Assembly (NCBI RefSeq): GCF_047948215.1
Contig: NC_134461.1
Span: forward strand, 88,904,245-88,968,244
DNA: 64,000 nucleotides
Reading direction: 5' to 3'
From: Lycorma delicatula
Lineage: Eukaryota > Arthropoda > Insecta > Hemiptera > Fulgoridae
Part shown: positions 11,484 to 23,900 of the stretch, piece by piece
Layout of the letters: every line of letters starts with the position of its first letter
How positions within the stretch are numbered: position 1 is the first letter of the stretch
The notes under the pieces: generated by a model
What the model saw: only the letters and a program-made list of their open reading frames with translations
What the model was told of the DNA's origin: nothing
Database searches by the model: none
Translations under genes and position numbers: made by a program

Positions 11484-13005
11484 CTAATTTACATGGTATT
11501 TATTGAAACATAATGCGCATAGAACTGGATAATTTGGACACTGAGGACAGTAATAAATACTTAAAATTTCTTTTCCGTGCTGCGAACAATATCGACATCT
11601 ACGAGAAATTTCTCAATTAGCATTTCTTTTTTCAATATTCTTCATTTCATGTTCTGTTGGTTTCTTCAGAATCAGGACTTTTTGACGTTCGGGAAATTCA
11701 AGTAAATTTGTTATAAGTCATTCTATAATCATAAAAATTTAGACTTTGTCCAACGGTATATCTGCGATGAAGATAAAATGAATTTTATAACATTATTTGA
11801 AATATATGCTACGCTAACTTTTTATACCACCGCAAAGATTTTCGTTCACACGAATAGTAGTACATCATTTGGTCTTGGAAGTCCACTCCACCCGCGTAAT
11901 TATTATATTCTTTTACTGCAATCGGTTTTAAAACATTACCTCGCTTATTAGGTACTTCGACCAAATCGAATTTGTGTTCAGAAGAGATCGTTAGAACATC
12001 TCGTTTATCTCGCCATTTCTCGACGCAAATTCCGACTGTAGAATATTTGCGATTACTTTGTCCCTCTCGTAGTTTTGATTCGACCACAGTTTTTGGAAGG
12101 CTAGTTTTATTTATTCGTAATATTCCTGTACAATACGTGCCTAATTTCAGTAGATTTTCTGCCAAACTTATACTATTATAATAATTATGTAAATAAAGAG
12201 AATGTCCTTTATTAAATTTTTCTTCTAATAAATTCATTACAACTTTTTGCGCATGATTTTTTCCTGCTAGAGCAATATCATTTGCACCAGTATACACAAG
12301 AAATTTGTGAACCGTTCCAGTAAGTTCTGACAGCAAATATAATTTCACTCCATATTTGTAACGCTTATTTTTAATATATTGCTTAAATATAAGACGACCA
12401 CGCCAAAGCATTATGCTTTCATCGATACACAGTTGTTTGCCTGGGTAAAATATGCCCTTCATTGTTTCGTTGAAACGGTCAATAATGACTGGTCTAATTT
12501 TATGTAATTTGTCTTTAGTATTGCCATCATTACATGAAAGTTGGAGATATCGCAAAAATAAATAAAACCGGTTTCTGCTCATCGACTTGCTAAAAACAGG
12601 TTTACTGAAAAGCGGTGACTGTCTCCAATAATCACTTAATCTGTTAATTTTAATATTCCCCATACGAAAAATAATACCAACAATATTTTTAATTCTTCCC
12701 GGGATACTGGTTTCCGTGCAGTAATTATGAATGTTGAGTTACACCTTCACAAAGTAACACAGTTTCAGCATAAAAATTTGTCTATTGCGCAATTTTGTCT
12801 AAAAATTCGTCAGAGAAAAGTAGATTGAAAAAATCTATTGGTTCTGTTGTCTGTAGTAGGCAACCTCCTTGAAAACTTGGAAAAGCTGAAAAATTTATTT
12901 TTCTTAAATTTTCTGTATCGTTCCAATCATTACTACCGTTCCTGAAGTTCGGCGAATACATCCCGGAACGCTCCGTATAAATTGTTTTTTAATTAACAGC
13001 TCAAC
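11484..13005 (-). pseudogene. piggyBac-type transposase relic
   Basis: The longest open piece (12663-11809, 284 aa) is the DDE core of a piggyBac transposase, the enzyme that cuts and pastes the element at TTAA. The first catalytic Asp is seen in LCIDES (residue 81 of that piece) and the third in YAGGVDFQDQ (261). The second is replaced: LYLHNYYNS has His159 (codon 12187-12189) where the family has Asp. Upstream, the N-terminal part is recognisable in two frames, with a TNFYAE motif at about 12760-12782 and FSAFPSFQGG farther up. It is broken by a stop just before TNFYAE and a frameshift near 12725-12745. Downstream of the TAG at 11809-11811, the C-terminal cysteine-rich finger persists (CRYCSQHGKE...CPQCPNYPVLCALC, about 11490-11590) with one more stop before it. 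No terminal inverted repeats were identified. It is dead, and domestication is not supported. Confidence 0.85.
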
Positions 13006-13009
13006 TCAC

Positions 13010-14335
13010 AGTTATAGAATCCTACAATTTATTTTATAAAATTATACCTGTCATTAGGAAAAGTATATATTTTACTTTCGAAATTAATTAACATATTTTC
13101 TATTTAAAAATCAAAACTAATCCAAAAAGTATGTTTTTTGATTTAATTGATTGAGAGATTTTTTATTTAAAGAGAAAATGTAAAATACCGAAGAAATGTT
13201 TCAACTTATTTTTGTACTAATCATGTATTTTTATTTACGAATTAAAATGTTTGCAACTAAACTTATGTTTATTAAAATTTAGAAAAAAATATTTGTAAAA
13301 ATAATTTGAAACAAAAGATTTTTGTTTGATAATATTTCTGTTTCGAATAAACTGAATTTTTCAAAGAGTAGTTGTGCCTTTAGGCTAAAAGAAATGAAAA
13401 TGACAAACAATATGCCTTTATTTATTAAAATCAATACTTCTTTATCTTGAACGTTATTTTTTTTTTTGTTCCACATCTAGTTTATTTACAGTCGGTTCTT
13501 AAAGTGGAACCGTAATTAAATCGTATAACAATAATAATCGCATGATATGTGCCTCTCGATGAACTCCCATAATTATCCAATCAATATCAAAAGATAAACA
13601 AAAAAATAACTAAAATTATCAATAAGTAAAATTCTTAAACACTAGAATATGTTACACTGAATTCATTCGTGGTTCGTAAAAATAAACAAATAAATAAGAA
13701 TAAACACGAATATACTTATGTATATAATAAAGCTCGAAAATCTCGTTAGTGAGATAGCGGACACACAACAATGTATATAGTCGAAAGAAAAATGTAATAA
13801 GTAAAAATTAACATAAGAGTAAAGAACTAAACAAAAATAATAACAATAGTAATATCGGTGATAATAACTACAACCTGTCATCCGGTATTCCACAAGTTAG
13901 CTCGTCATTTAAAAAGCAAATAAACATCAAAATGTTGAAATGTTAATTTCATTCGTTTACTATAAAATTTGGTTTGCTGTTTTATCATAACAAAAAATAC
14001 TAAATCTGTACAGTTACAGTTATATTCGCGATTTAAATTAATTAAAAATTAAATAAAATATAATGAAATACACAGACATTTTTTTATTTACATGTCTATA
14101 AAAAATTAAAAATGTATTTACATTTCCAAGGGAAATCCTTTACTAGTTAAAAATAATTTGGAATTGTGTATATACTGAAATTAATGAGAGTTTTATATAT
14201 ATATATTTTTTTTAAATCCATCACACACCTATATTATAAATTTCATTTTCAAGATTTTTTTTTTATCTACCTGCTGATAAATTTGTAACTTAGAAAGACG
14301 TACTATTTATTTATTTATTTATTTTTTGCTTATTT
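13010..14335. other. AT-rich intergenic sequence
   Basis: No coding signal or recognised repeat. Includes poly-T runs and TTTA tetranucleotide repeats near 14305-14325. Confidence 0.6.
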
Positions 14336-14339
14336 ATAT

Positions 14340-14478
14340 CGGTACATAAGCTTGAAGCTTGTGCGTGGGATATGGGAATGAAATTTTGTAGTGTATGAAA
14401 AATGTTATGCCTGACCGGGATTCGAACCCGGGTTCTCCCGATGAAAGACCGAGATGCTACCACTCCACCCCGGAAATC
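14340..14478 (-). mobile_element. tRNA-derived SINE, group A
   Basis: Read on the minus strand the head is GGGGTGGAGTGGTAGCATCT with a perfect B-box, GGGTTCGAATCCCGG (about 14420-14434). The tail ends in an AAGCTTGAAGCTTGTG motif. The 5' and 3' acceptor halves do not pair, so it is not a functional tRNA gene. Confidence 0.8.
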
Positions 14479-14489
14479 GAAACTTTCTA

Positions 14490-15825
14490 TTTAAATAAAA
14501 TCTTTGCATACCAAAATACCAAACAGATTTTATTCATTTTAAAAATATACTTGAGGGTACTATTATAAATCGTAAACCTTTTCTGATATTTTCGCTTATT
14601 TTTCATATAAGAGACTATAGCATATTACGTAGATAATGTTATAGCATAATAATTAAAACATCATAGGAAAAACTCATCTGATATAATTTTATATTAGTTC
14701 GATATCTTTGTCTAACAAGTTAGTTAGATTTAAAAAAAAGATAAGTTACGGTTGTAACCTTTTCTAGTTAACATTTTTTTATGCTCTCTAATGTTATGTT
14801 GTGTTTTACGAAAATAGACAATATTTTTAATCTGTATGTGATTTACAATGCAAAGATTATTTTAAAACACTCTTGTTTCAGATAATACAATATTCAATCA
14901 TTATTTGTCTTACTGTTAATCCTTATTTCTCAGTTAAATAATCCGGTTCTTAATTATTAAGATAGGTGTAGGATGCTTATAATTCTTGAGAGTGGATATG
15001 TCATTTTTAGAAGTGATTTGTGACTATGTTACATCGCCTACAACCGTTACAGTTATTGTATTTAACAATATCTAATAATGATAGTTATTATTATTAATAA
15101 AATTAATTTTTATTCTTTTAAACTAATAACACTGCGCGCGCACATGTGTGTGTTATGTTGTTAGATTTTTTTTTTAAATTCTTTACGAAATATATTATGT
15201 ATTCTCATGTAATTGTTTCAGTACAGTTAAATGAAATTATGTTCAAGAGATAGATATTAAATTGAATGAATTGAGTTGAGCATTATTTTACGAGATAATA
15301 CGTATTACGAGTTACAGAATGAGTTAATCCAATAATTAATAATTAAACACACGTGTTCGACATTTAGATTTTAGTGATGTTGCAGCACTTAACGCTGCTA
15401 AGGAATTTAAATAGTAGATAGTGGATTTAACTTGCTGATTGAAGAGGGATTTATATAGTGTACGTACTCCTAGTATGTTATTTCATTAAATCATTTCCTG
15501 CCTTACTCTTATAATTTAATCATTCTTCTACTAATTAATTTATAATTAAATCAATTGTTGAACTAATAATTTAGTTCATCTTCTCTTTTATTCCTTTTTG
15601 TTATTTTGTTTTGTATTCTTCTTTTGAATTAATTAAAATAAATGAGTTGCACTACCTGAAGTATTGTAAGTTAATACATTTAACTACACGAAGTAGGTAA
15701 TTCTTTAATTACTCACACTAACAATATATGATTTACAATATCAAATTATTAATAAATTAATAAGTGATAATGTAGAAAAAATGGGTTCAACATATCTTAG
15801 AAATATGAAAATAATCTGACAACAT
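14490..15825. other. AT-rich intergenic sequence
   Basis: No gene or element recognised. A short GCGCGC/TGTGTG patch occurs at about 15133-15153. Confidence 0.6.
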
Positions 15826-15846
15826 ATCTCAGAATCTCATATATCA

Positions 15847-16060
15847 GCTATTTTTACACGGACTTGAATACTACTAGATCGTGGATACCGGTGTTCTTTG
15901 GTGGTTGGGTTTCAATTAACCACACATCTCAGGTATGGTCGAACTGAGAATGTACAAGACTACACTTCATTCACACTCATACATATCATCCTCATTCATC
16001 CTCTGAAGTATTATCTAAACGGTAGTTACCGGAGGCTAAACAGGAAAAAGAAAGAAAGAA
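15847..16060 (+). mobile_element. SINE group B with perfect 16-bp target-site duplication
   Basis: Sense orientation, 5'-truncated, containing GATACCGGTGTTCTTTGG, CATCCTCTGAAGTATTATCT and ACCGGAGGCTAAACAGG, ending in an AAAG repeat. Flanked by AGAATCTCATATATCA at 15831-15846 and 16061-16076. The intact duplication suggests a fairly recent insertion. The 74-codon open frame across it is not a gene. Confidence 0.92.
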
Positions 16061-16129
16061 AGAATCTCATATATCATATAGCACAACCCTTTAGGAGAGC
16101 TATGAACTCAGTTTTGCCCTAATTCTCCA

Positions 16130-17480
16130 GAAAAAAGATAGGTCTTTATGTAATTTTTTCTTTTTTAGGTAAACCAAAATAATCATTTGAAATCTTTGCA
16201 TTTAGAAGAAAGTAGGAAACTCGGCTTTATGCGATAGACACTTCAGCTGTCAGGCTTTTTGCGTGGTAACGAACAAGAAACAAAATCTTTGGATCACCCC
16301 ACATACAGCCTCTTTCTACCAGATCACACCAAGGATGTAATTGACTTTACTATACCTTGAAACTCGAATTCAGAACCTTCGAGATGAAACAAAAAGGAGA
16401 TGTGATAATGCAGAATATACATTTATACGATAAATAGTTGTCAAGGGTGCAGAGTCAAAAATGACAAAATAAAAGTAACGATGTCACTAGAGTGGGATAC
16501 TGGAAAGGAGATGTTTTTAACTTTATGACAAAGTACAAAGAATGGAGGAAGAACATTGGCCAAAATAGTATTTAAATGAAAACCCATATGTACAAGAAGG
16601 AGTGGATGACCGCTGAAGGGATTGGGAAACCAAGTAATGGGAAGGGAATGGAAAATTGAAGATTGACGGACAAAATATATACTCATATATATATAATAGT
16701 TATACCTTTGAAGTGATATTTGACAAATTTTTAATGCGCAGAGAGATAGAGAGGGTAAGAGACAGCCAAATAGAGGCTGAGGGACATTATTTAAATGGAT
16801 TGAAAATATTTATAATGGAAACTCATTTCATTTATAAAGAAGTAAATGAGCTACACAAAGTTTAGTATGCGAAAAAATTCATAGATTATCAATAGATCTA
16901 TCTAGACTGTTTGAAGAAGTATTGGCATTGCTAATAGTTCAGCGGAGGAAATAGTGTACTGCGACAGGTAAAAAAAGAAGCCAGAAAGCAGATATACTGT
17001 TCATCCTCACTTTGCGCGTCCATTGAGCTTTCTAAACTTTGACTAACAATACTTTTAATATTAAATATATATTTTACTCCCAGTAATAAATAATACATGT
17101 GGTAATAGAGCAAGGTTTTGGTTTATATTCTAATTCGATCTATTTTAAATACAAAACGGTTCTGTTAATAGTATACCTTTCGTAAATTAATAAACCCAAT
17201 ATAATATAATTAAAAATAATTACTTGGCATCAAATTATAAATAAATTAAAAAGTAACTAAAAAATAAAATAATAATACATATGATTCTTTGACAAATTCT
17301 AAGTTGTATTTAATTTTCTTACAGTTTTTCTGTGATTCTAGAATAAATGTTGTACGTAACACTAGAAACAAAACCAAATGGATTTTGTTCTTCTAAATAT
17401 TCTTCATCAAATAATAACAAAGCAGTCAGTACTCAAAACTTTCTACACAAAGTAATTTAAATCAGAAATTTTCGTAAAAT
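16130..17480. other. intergenic sequence of mixed composition
   Basis: Sequence at 16200-16700 is less AT-biased than its surroundings and may be an old coding or transposon remnant. No motif is recognisable in any frame. Confidence 0.4.
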
Positions 17481-17519
17481 TTCTGCTTTAATTTGGATGA
17501 TTCCAAATACAGAATATTC

Positions 17520-18110
17520 TAATTTGCACGGCAATCTTTCGGAAGATGACTATAGCCAAAAGTAAGAAAAAAAAGTTCTTATAAACATAGGTCAGATAAC
17601 GATTCGTTAGTGAGTTACTACTTGCGAAACATTTAGCCCTGATTTTTGCTCTCTCTGTGAAATTATTTTTTTTCGTACTAAAATTCTTGGGGTACAAATC
17701 GAGGCGTAAATGTGGTGCTTCCTTATGGGTTTTGATCTAAAAAATTGATTAAAAGTAATTCCAAACGTTTATCTTGCTTAGGTTTTAAGAAAAATGGGGT
17801 AAAACACTTAAACGTTTTGTCGGAAAATACAACTTTTTTTAGTTTTGGAATAAAATAACTTTTTTAATTTATCAGTAAACAAATAATTTCTAATTAATTT
17901 TGTAGAGAATTTAATTCTGAGAAAATTGATGTAAATAGTGTCATAATAAAATCTAACATAAATTTGTTAGATCAACTTTAATAAAAAAACAAAACACACA
18001 AACTGATCGGAAAAGTGATACGATTTTAAGCAGAACAATTTACGTACAAATGCTAAAAGTCAGAAAAATAAATTTGAAAGACATCTTTCTAAAACACATT
18101 ATAAATTTTT
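17520..18110 (+). repeat. fragment of the long-inverted-repeat element family
   Basis: Shares AAAAAAAGTTCTTA plus a GTTA-gcgAGTTAC block with 53.7 kb. It shares the interior TGTAGAGAATTTAATTCTGA block with 3.4-4.2 kb. The 17640-17760 part is found inverted at 24830-24960 (TTTGTACCCCAAGAATTTTAG). No opposite terminal arm is evident here. Confidence 0.5.
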
Positions 18111-18294
18111 ATTTTTTTTATAGATTGACGGTGTTCAGACGTAGGTTTCTTTAATTTTCAAATACTCTTTACATATTTATATTTCGTTATGATCATTTAA
18201 ATGTTGGAGCTTTAATATATTTAATAGGATTTTAAAATTTGTCTTCCGCTTCGGTCATTTAAATATCTTCGGCATTGGTCGGATTCGTTCGGGT

Positions 18295-18436
18295 ATTTAA
18301 AGTACACTCGGCTCCTTTCCTATGCGATCGGCTGCTGACAGATTCAGCGGCTGCTTACATGTCACTCGGCTACTTTCGGATGCAGTCGACTCCTGACGAC
18401 ATCACTAGCTCCTGACAGTCACACGGCTCCGGAGTG
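18295..18436 (+). repeat. GC-rich tandem repeat, ~57-bp unit
   Basis: About two and a half units beginning CACTCGGCTCC or CACTCGGCTAC (18309, 18367, then CACACGGCTCC at 18421). Each contains a GACTCCTGACGAC- or CTGCTGACAG-like second half. One further unit occurs at 24.17 kb. No function known. Confidence 0.65.
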
Positions 18437-18825
18437 TGTTTGTTCATTGTTTGTGGCAAGTGTTTCGTTGGTACTGTTCAGTATTTTAGTACTATTAAAC
18501 AGGTAGTATTTTCATTTTCTTCTTATATGTATGAAAATTTTTTGTCCCCTAATTATGGTAATTAGGTTATGCGTATTTGTAGTACTACTGTTCATTACCG
18601 GTGGATGATGTACATTTAAGCTTTGGATTTTATATTCTTAACAAAGTTGTATATTTAGTAGCATTTTTTAATTAGTTTAAAGATGTTGAGTTGATATTTA
18701 CACTTTTATTTTGGTAATACTATATATCATTAAATGTTTTATGCTTCCTTCTAGTCGCCACGATTTGCTCGGAAAAATATAAATTTCATATAACTAGAGC
18801 TGTATCAGCAAATAAATAAATATTT

Positions 18826-20088
18826 ATTTATTCAAAGTAATACTAGTAGTATTTCATGTTTTCATCCAGAAATAGGCCTTATGAAATGTTATGTGTCATA
18901 AGGTTAGGTTGCTAGATTGCCAAAATGGCGTTTCTCATATAAACGGTTACTTTTTACTGTATTTATACCACAATTTTTTATAATTGAAACTTGAGTAGTA
19001 GATTGCATTATCCTCTAAATGGAAGCTCATGGGGAAGACTGATTATGTTTTATTTGAGACACTTCTGTAGTTAAATAATCAGTCAATTGTGGGAGCATAA
19101 ATTTTTTGTTTTTATTTATGAAAACAAGGGATCAAAGTAAAATTGAACTTTAGTTGTATTAGAGTGACTAATTGAAAGGTTATGAACTTAATTTTTAACA
19201 GTTTTATTTGATTAAAGTTGTTTCAATGAAATAAGTCCTGTTTAATAGATAGCAGTAAGTGCAATGTTCTTCAAAGGGTGAAAATCAAATGATTAGCTGT
19301 AATGACATTTATTTTGCCTTCTTTCTTACATTTTTTCATTAATTAGAGTAAGAACTTTTGCTTATAATGAAAAATATCCACTTACATCTAATACATTAAT
19401 AGTACTGTATTAATGTACAAACACAGTGTATGGCTAAGGTACTATTGTACTGGTGGCTAATTTATTAGAATTAAAACAATAATCTGTTTTTCTTAAATGG
19501 TGGTGTCCTCTCCCAAACAAAATAAATGATGTTTGTGTATCTACATTAAATTACCTTAGTTCTCAGGAAGACAAACATATACTATTTATTCATTTTTTTA
19601 TGAACATTTTAAATTGCATTTAATAAATACCAATCTGGATCTATTTTGTTTAACTTAAAAGAAACTACAGAAGCCAGTTCATTATTATGTGGGCTTGGCA
19701 GCTGGCATTTTTTTCTTACTACATGCCTTAATATTCAGGATGCTCTTCCATGAAATCTAAAATTTAACTTTTTCTAATTTTTATGTTTGAAAAACTGTAA
19801 ATTACAAAACTCGTAAGTAATATATATAAAAGTAATAAACAGTATGTTTCTGCTTTCCCAATTACATGGCTTTCACAGTGTTAAGGTGCAATGAAAGTTA
19901 TTACTAGATTTCAGTTATCTAATCTGTTGAATAACTATCTCACCTTTTCTACTCTCATTATCTTCTCCCTTCAAGTTCATAAATAAAAAGTTGTAGCATG
20001 TTTACACAAATTTTTAATAAGTACCTACGAAGATGTTGGAGTTTAGTACCATAGGATTAACAAAATGTATTAAAACAAAACTACATTG

Positions 20089-20161
<73 letters not shown>

Positions 20162-20780
20162 CACACTAGGTATATATACATTATACATTACATATTCAAA
20201 TACATACTGCATTATGTAGATGTAAGTGGATACTTTTCATTATAAGCAAAAGTTCTTACTCTAATTAATGAGAAAAAACGTAAGAAAGTAGGCAAAATAA
20301 ATGTCATTATAGCTAATCATTTGATTTTCACCCTTTGAAACACATTGCACTTACTGCTACCTTTTAAACAGGGCTTATTTCATTGGAACAACTTAAACCA
20401 AATAAAACTGTTAAAAAGTAAGTTCATAACCTTTCAATTAGTCACTCTATACAAATAAAGTCCAATTTTACTTTGATCCCTTTCTTTCATAAATAAAAAC
20501 AAAAAATTTATTCCTCCACAATTGACTAATTATTTAACTACAGAAGTGTCTCCAACAAAATTTAATCAGTCTTCCCCATGAGCTTCCATTTAGAGGATAA
20601 TGCAGTCTACTACTCATGCTTCAATTATAAAAAATTGTGATATAAAATACAGTTTACAATGTTTATATGTGAAACACCATTTTGGCTATCTAGCAACCTA
20701 ACCTGACGACACATTACATTTCATAAGGTATATTTCTAAATGAAAACATGATATACTTCTAGTATTACTTTGAAAGTATA
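18826..20780. mobile_element. large foldback structure, ~570-bp inverted arms
   Basis: The left arm (18826-19395) reappears inverted as the right arm (about 20213-20780). Matching blocks run in order along the arms: TTCAAAGTAATACTAG, TAGCAACCTAACCT (inverted), GAGCTTCCATTTAGAGGATA (inverted), GTCACTCTA/TAGAGTGAC, and ATCCACTTACATCTA at the inner ends. The spacer of about 0.8 kb has no coding signal and holds a TA microsatellite. It could be a foldback transposon or an inverted duplication, and could yield hairpin RNA if transcribed. Confidence 0.8.
20092..20157. repeat. (TA)n microsatellite
   Basis: Uninterrupted TA tract inside the foldback spacer. Confidence 0.95.
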
Positions 20781-20834
20781 TGTATATATACCCAGTGTAT
20801 TTGAAATTAATACTCCTAGTATTAATTTTTATAT

Positions 20835-20837
<3 letters not shown>

Positions 20838-20868
<31 letters not shown>
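20838..20868. repeat. (AT)n microsatellite
   Basis: Short AT tract just outside the right arm of the foldback. Confidence 0.9.
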
Positions 20869-20869
<1 letters not shown>

Positions 20870-20870
<1 letters not shown>

Positions 20871-22000
20871 TTTGTTCTTTAACCAAACAGTTTATACATG
20901 GAAATGGATCTTCTCTACTATGTGTCAAAATTTTAACAGCCATATCAATTAAGAATGAGCCATTTGTTTATCTGCTATAACATAATTTCCCACTTTGTTT
21001 CACGTTATATTAATAAAACTGCAGTGGTGTTTTGTTTCTACACTGTGAGTGTCGTAGGCCTACTTCTCATTTTTACTGTTGTGTTTTGTATTGTTATAAT
21101 TGTGAATTTCATTCATTTAATCAGCAGTGGACCTTTGGGCAATATTATAGTATGACTAAGGAGTGTTTTATGTTTACAGTGGAAAACAGTAGTGCCAAAG
21201 GTTTAATTTTAGTAATAAGGCAAAGAATACGACCAGCTACAACCATGATTTTGGATGAATTGTATGATTATAAAGCACTGATTCTCCAAATTTTTTGCCT
21301 ACTGTCCACATTGAGAATCAAAAATTTTCTAGCGCCCCCAAAATTTTTAAACTTACTATCTGTTAAAAATAATAACTGCAATTGCTGTTTTTAAGATGCG
21401 CTCTTAAAAACATCAGTTGAAGTTGTTGTTTTTAAACATGGCATAGACTATCTCTGAGTTGAAACTTACAATTTAGTTTGAAATATCAGGAAAACATAAT
21501 TTTTGCCCTTTTTTTTTAATCAGTCATCATCTTCTTCAATTACCTGATTTTCTGTGGCCTTCTACTGTCCCCCCCCCCCCCCGTAAAGGCCTTCAGCGCC
21601 TACAAGGGAGAATTATCGCCGACCTTGAGAACAAATACTATTGGGGCATTCAAATTTTTGCCTGAAATTTTAATCATAACTGTAAACCACACATATAATT
21701 TTTGATCCACAAATAGGTGTAACACCCAGATGACTGAAAGTACATGAGTGTAAAGCATAGAAATAAGGTAGAGTATGGGACAAACGGAGCAATATTGGAT
21801 GGCTATTTGCCAGAGTTTATGTGTTGACAGCATATTACGTACTGTAGAAATGAATATATTATAAATTAATTAATATTACTACAAATGACATTATGGTTTA
21901 GTTAATTGAACCTCATTGTCAATCAATCCCTCACTACAACGGTGACATAACTGAGAAGATCCGTGTAAAATGTTACTAAAATTATTTATATTTACAAAAA
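20870..22000. other. intergenic sequence
   Basis: No gene recognised. The 120-codon plus-strand open frame at 21032-21394 lacks a recognisable domain. A poly-C run lies at 21571-21582. Confidence 0.5.
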
Positions 22001-22004
22001 ATAA

Positions 22005-22315
22005 GTTAGGCAAAAAATATGATTATTTGGTATTAATGTAGTAGGCAATCTACTGCCGCAGTTAGTTGATGGCGCAACTGAAACGCTGTAATGGAATAAG
22101 AAAATAAGTAAATAAAATCATAGATGTAATCCAATCAAACTTTCTCAAGGTTAGTGAGCATAGATTACGTTTGGTTAGATTATATTACATTTATAATTTT
22201 ATTTATTTTCTTATTTCAATATAGCGTTTCAGTGGCACCATCTAAAAACTAACTTAACTGCAGCGGTAGATTGCCTGCAACATTAATACCGATTATCTTT
22301 TTCTCAATTTAGAGA
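22005..22315. mobile_element. hairpin MITE with ~125-bp inverted arms
   Basis: Left arm about 22018-22143 and right arm about 22168-22300 are inverted copies: GGTATTAATG, AGGCAATCTA, CTGAAACGCT and TTATTTTCTTATT matched in mirror order. Only about 25 bp of loop lies between them. No open frame, so it is moved in trans if it is a transposon. Confidence 0.75.
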
Positions 22316-22365
22316 GTCTTATTTACTTATTAAGTAGCTACACAATGATGTCCAGTCCCAGACTC

Positions 22366-22495
22366 TATAGTTTTTTTTTTTTTTTTTTATGAAATATAGA
22401 TTTTATAATGCGTAAAAAATGCCAAACTTGCCTGGGATCTAAGCCTGGAACCTAATTGAAAGATGGAGATGCTACCATTACACTGTGCTGGTCAG
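22366..22495 (-). mobile_element. degraded group-A SINE
   Basis: Poly-T at the left, then TGCCAAACTTGCCTGGGATC and AAAGATGGAGATGCTACCAT, a mutated minus-strand version of the head in the 14.34 kb copy. The B-box is eroded. Confidence 0.55.
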
Positions 22496-22499
22496 CAAC

Positions 22500-22653
22500 T
22501 ATTAATTTATTACAAGTATTATTGTAATTGTTAAATAAACACAATTGTTAGTATTATTTGATGAAATAAGTTAATTTTAATGATTGAATTATTACTAAAA
22601 TATGAATAAGTATTGTGAATAACTTTCCTTTTATGTACAGATTTTTTTTGTAA

Positions 22654-22692
<39 letters not shown>

Positions 22693-23760
22693 TCTGGCTA
22701 TATATATATAACTGGCTTATGTAGTCTGCTTCTGTAGTCACATCCTACTGGGCAGTGGGGTTTGGAGCTAATTGTAGGTGTGTAATGAGTCATTTTTCAA
22801 CTGCTGATTTCAATAAAGAATCGTAGTTTGATTTTAATAATGCTTTATTCTTACTCATGTGAAAATTATCATCGAGGTTGTCTTGACAGAAAAAAAATTT
22901 TGTTCAATTTCTAGAAAGAGAAAAACTCACAGGAGGTTTAGCCAATCTGGTGGGCATTGAACTTAAAAATTTGATGCTTCACAAAAAGCCACTATCTAAT
23001 TCACGACGTCCTGAAACTCTTGTTACCTACTACTCTAATGCAGACTTGGCTTAGTAAAACATCCTATCTCAGAACTAAAAAATTTAACAGAATACTTTTT
23101 GTTTACTGTCGGTCCTAGATATCAATGTTAATGACATGCAGTGCCATTATAATTGGTTGATGGAAAGTAGCACGTTTTGACATCTTAATAACTGCTTTTA
23201 ATCCTTTGTTTTTGTTAGCCTTTCACTTTGAAGAATGAACGGGCTTTTCGCTTGATCATAATACCTAAAACCACAATTCATCAGAAAGAGTTTGTTTTTA
23301 AAAGTTGAATTTGCTTTTAACACATTTAAGCATGATGTTTCTCACAACTGAAAGGCTGGCTGTTTTTGGTCAGTTCATAGTAGTTTTGTCATAAACTTTG
23401 GTGCTATATGTCTCCTGTCTAAAAAATCTGTAAGAATTGACTGCTTTTCTCATTAAAATCAAAATGTATTTATTTTATCCTTATATAATTGTTAAATTAT
23501 TTATGATTTTCCAGCATGTTATGATGGAAAATCAAATGTGTAAATTTAATGTGATTTTTACTGGTTGAAGGCTTACCAGACTGTCTTAGCAAGGACTCTT
23601 ACAGTCTTTCTCATTTAATTTATATCTCCAACCTTAAGTATGCATCTTTGTTTTTCACAAGTTGAAATCTGATGCAAATTTATTAATTTTTTTTTAAAAT
23701 GATTATTGTAACAATAAAATTCAATTTAATTAACTATTAACTGAATTTTTAAATTGTAAA
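22500..23760. other. intergenic sequence with a (TA)n tract
   Basis: Contains a TA microsatellite at about 22657-22690. Otherwise no gene or known repeat is seen. Confidence 0.5.
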
Positions 23761-23761
23761 T

Positions 23762-23900
23762 ATAGTCAAACTCCTGTAACTTGAACAATTTACAACTCTA
23801 AATTTATTCTAAACCTTGGCCGTATATGTTATACGGAAATATAATATTTTTAACTCGAACAAAAAATTCTCAAGTCGAAGTAAAAATTTGATTAGTTTAT
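23762..23900 (+). mobile_element. pogo/Tigger-like terminal fragment
   Basis: Begins TA then GTCAAACTCCTGTAACTTGA, with repeated TTGAAC/CTCGAAC motifs over the next 120 bp. This is the typical look of Tigger-type terminal inverted repeats. No matching opposite end and no transposase was found. Confidence 0.35.

Noticed and set aside
14400..14434. Perfect tRNA B-box suggesting a tRNA gene (also at 31.72 and 60.14 kb)
   Set aside because: The acceptor halves do not pair, and the same head recurs with SINE tails, so these are tRNA-derived SINEs.
15898..16122. 74-codon plus-strand frame
   Set aside because: It spans a SINE and its A-rich tail.
20698..20980. Tyr/Ile-rich frames on both strands
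   Set aside because: They are generated by the TA microsatellite and the foldback arm.
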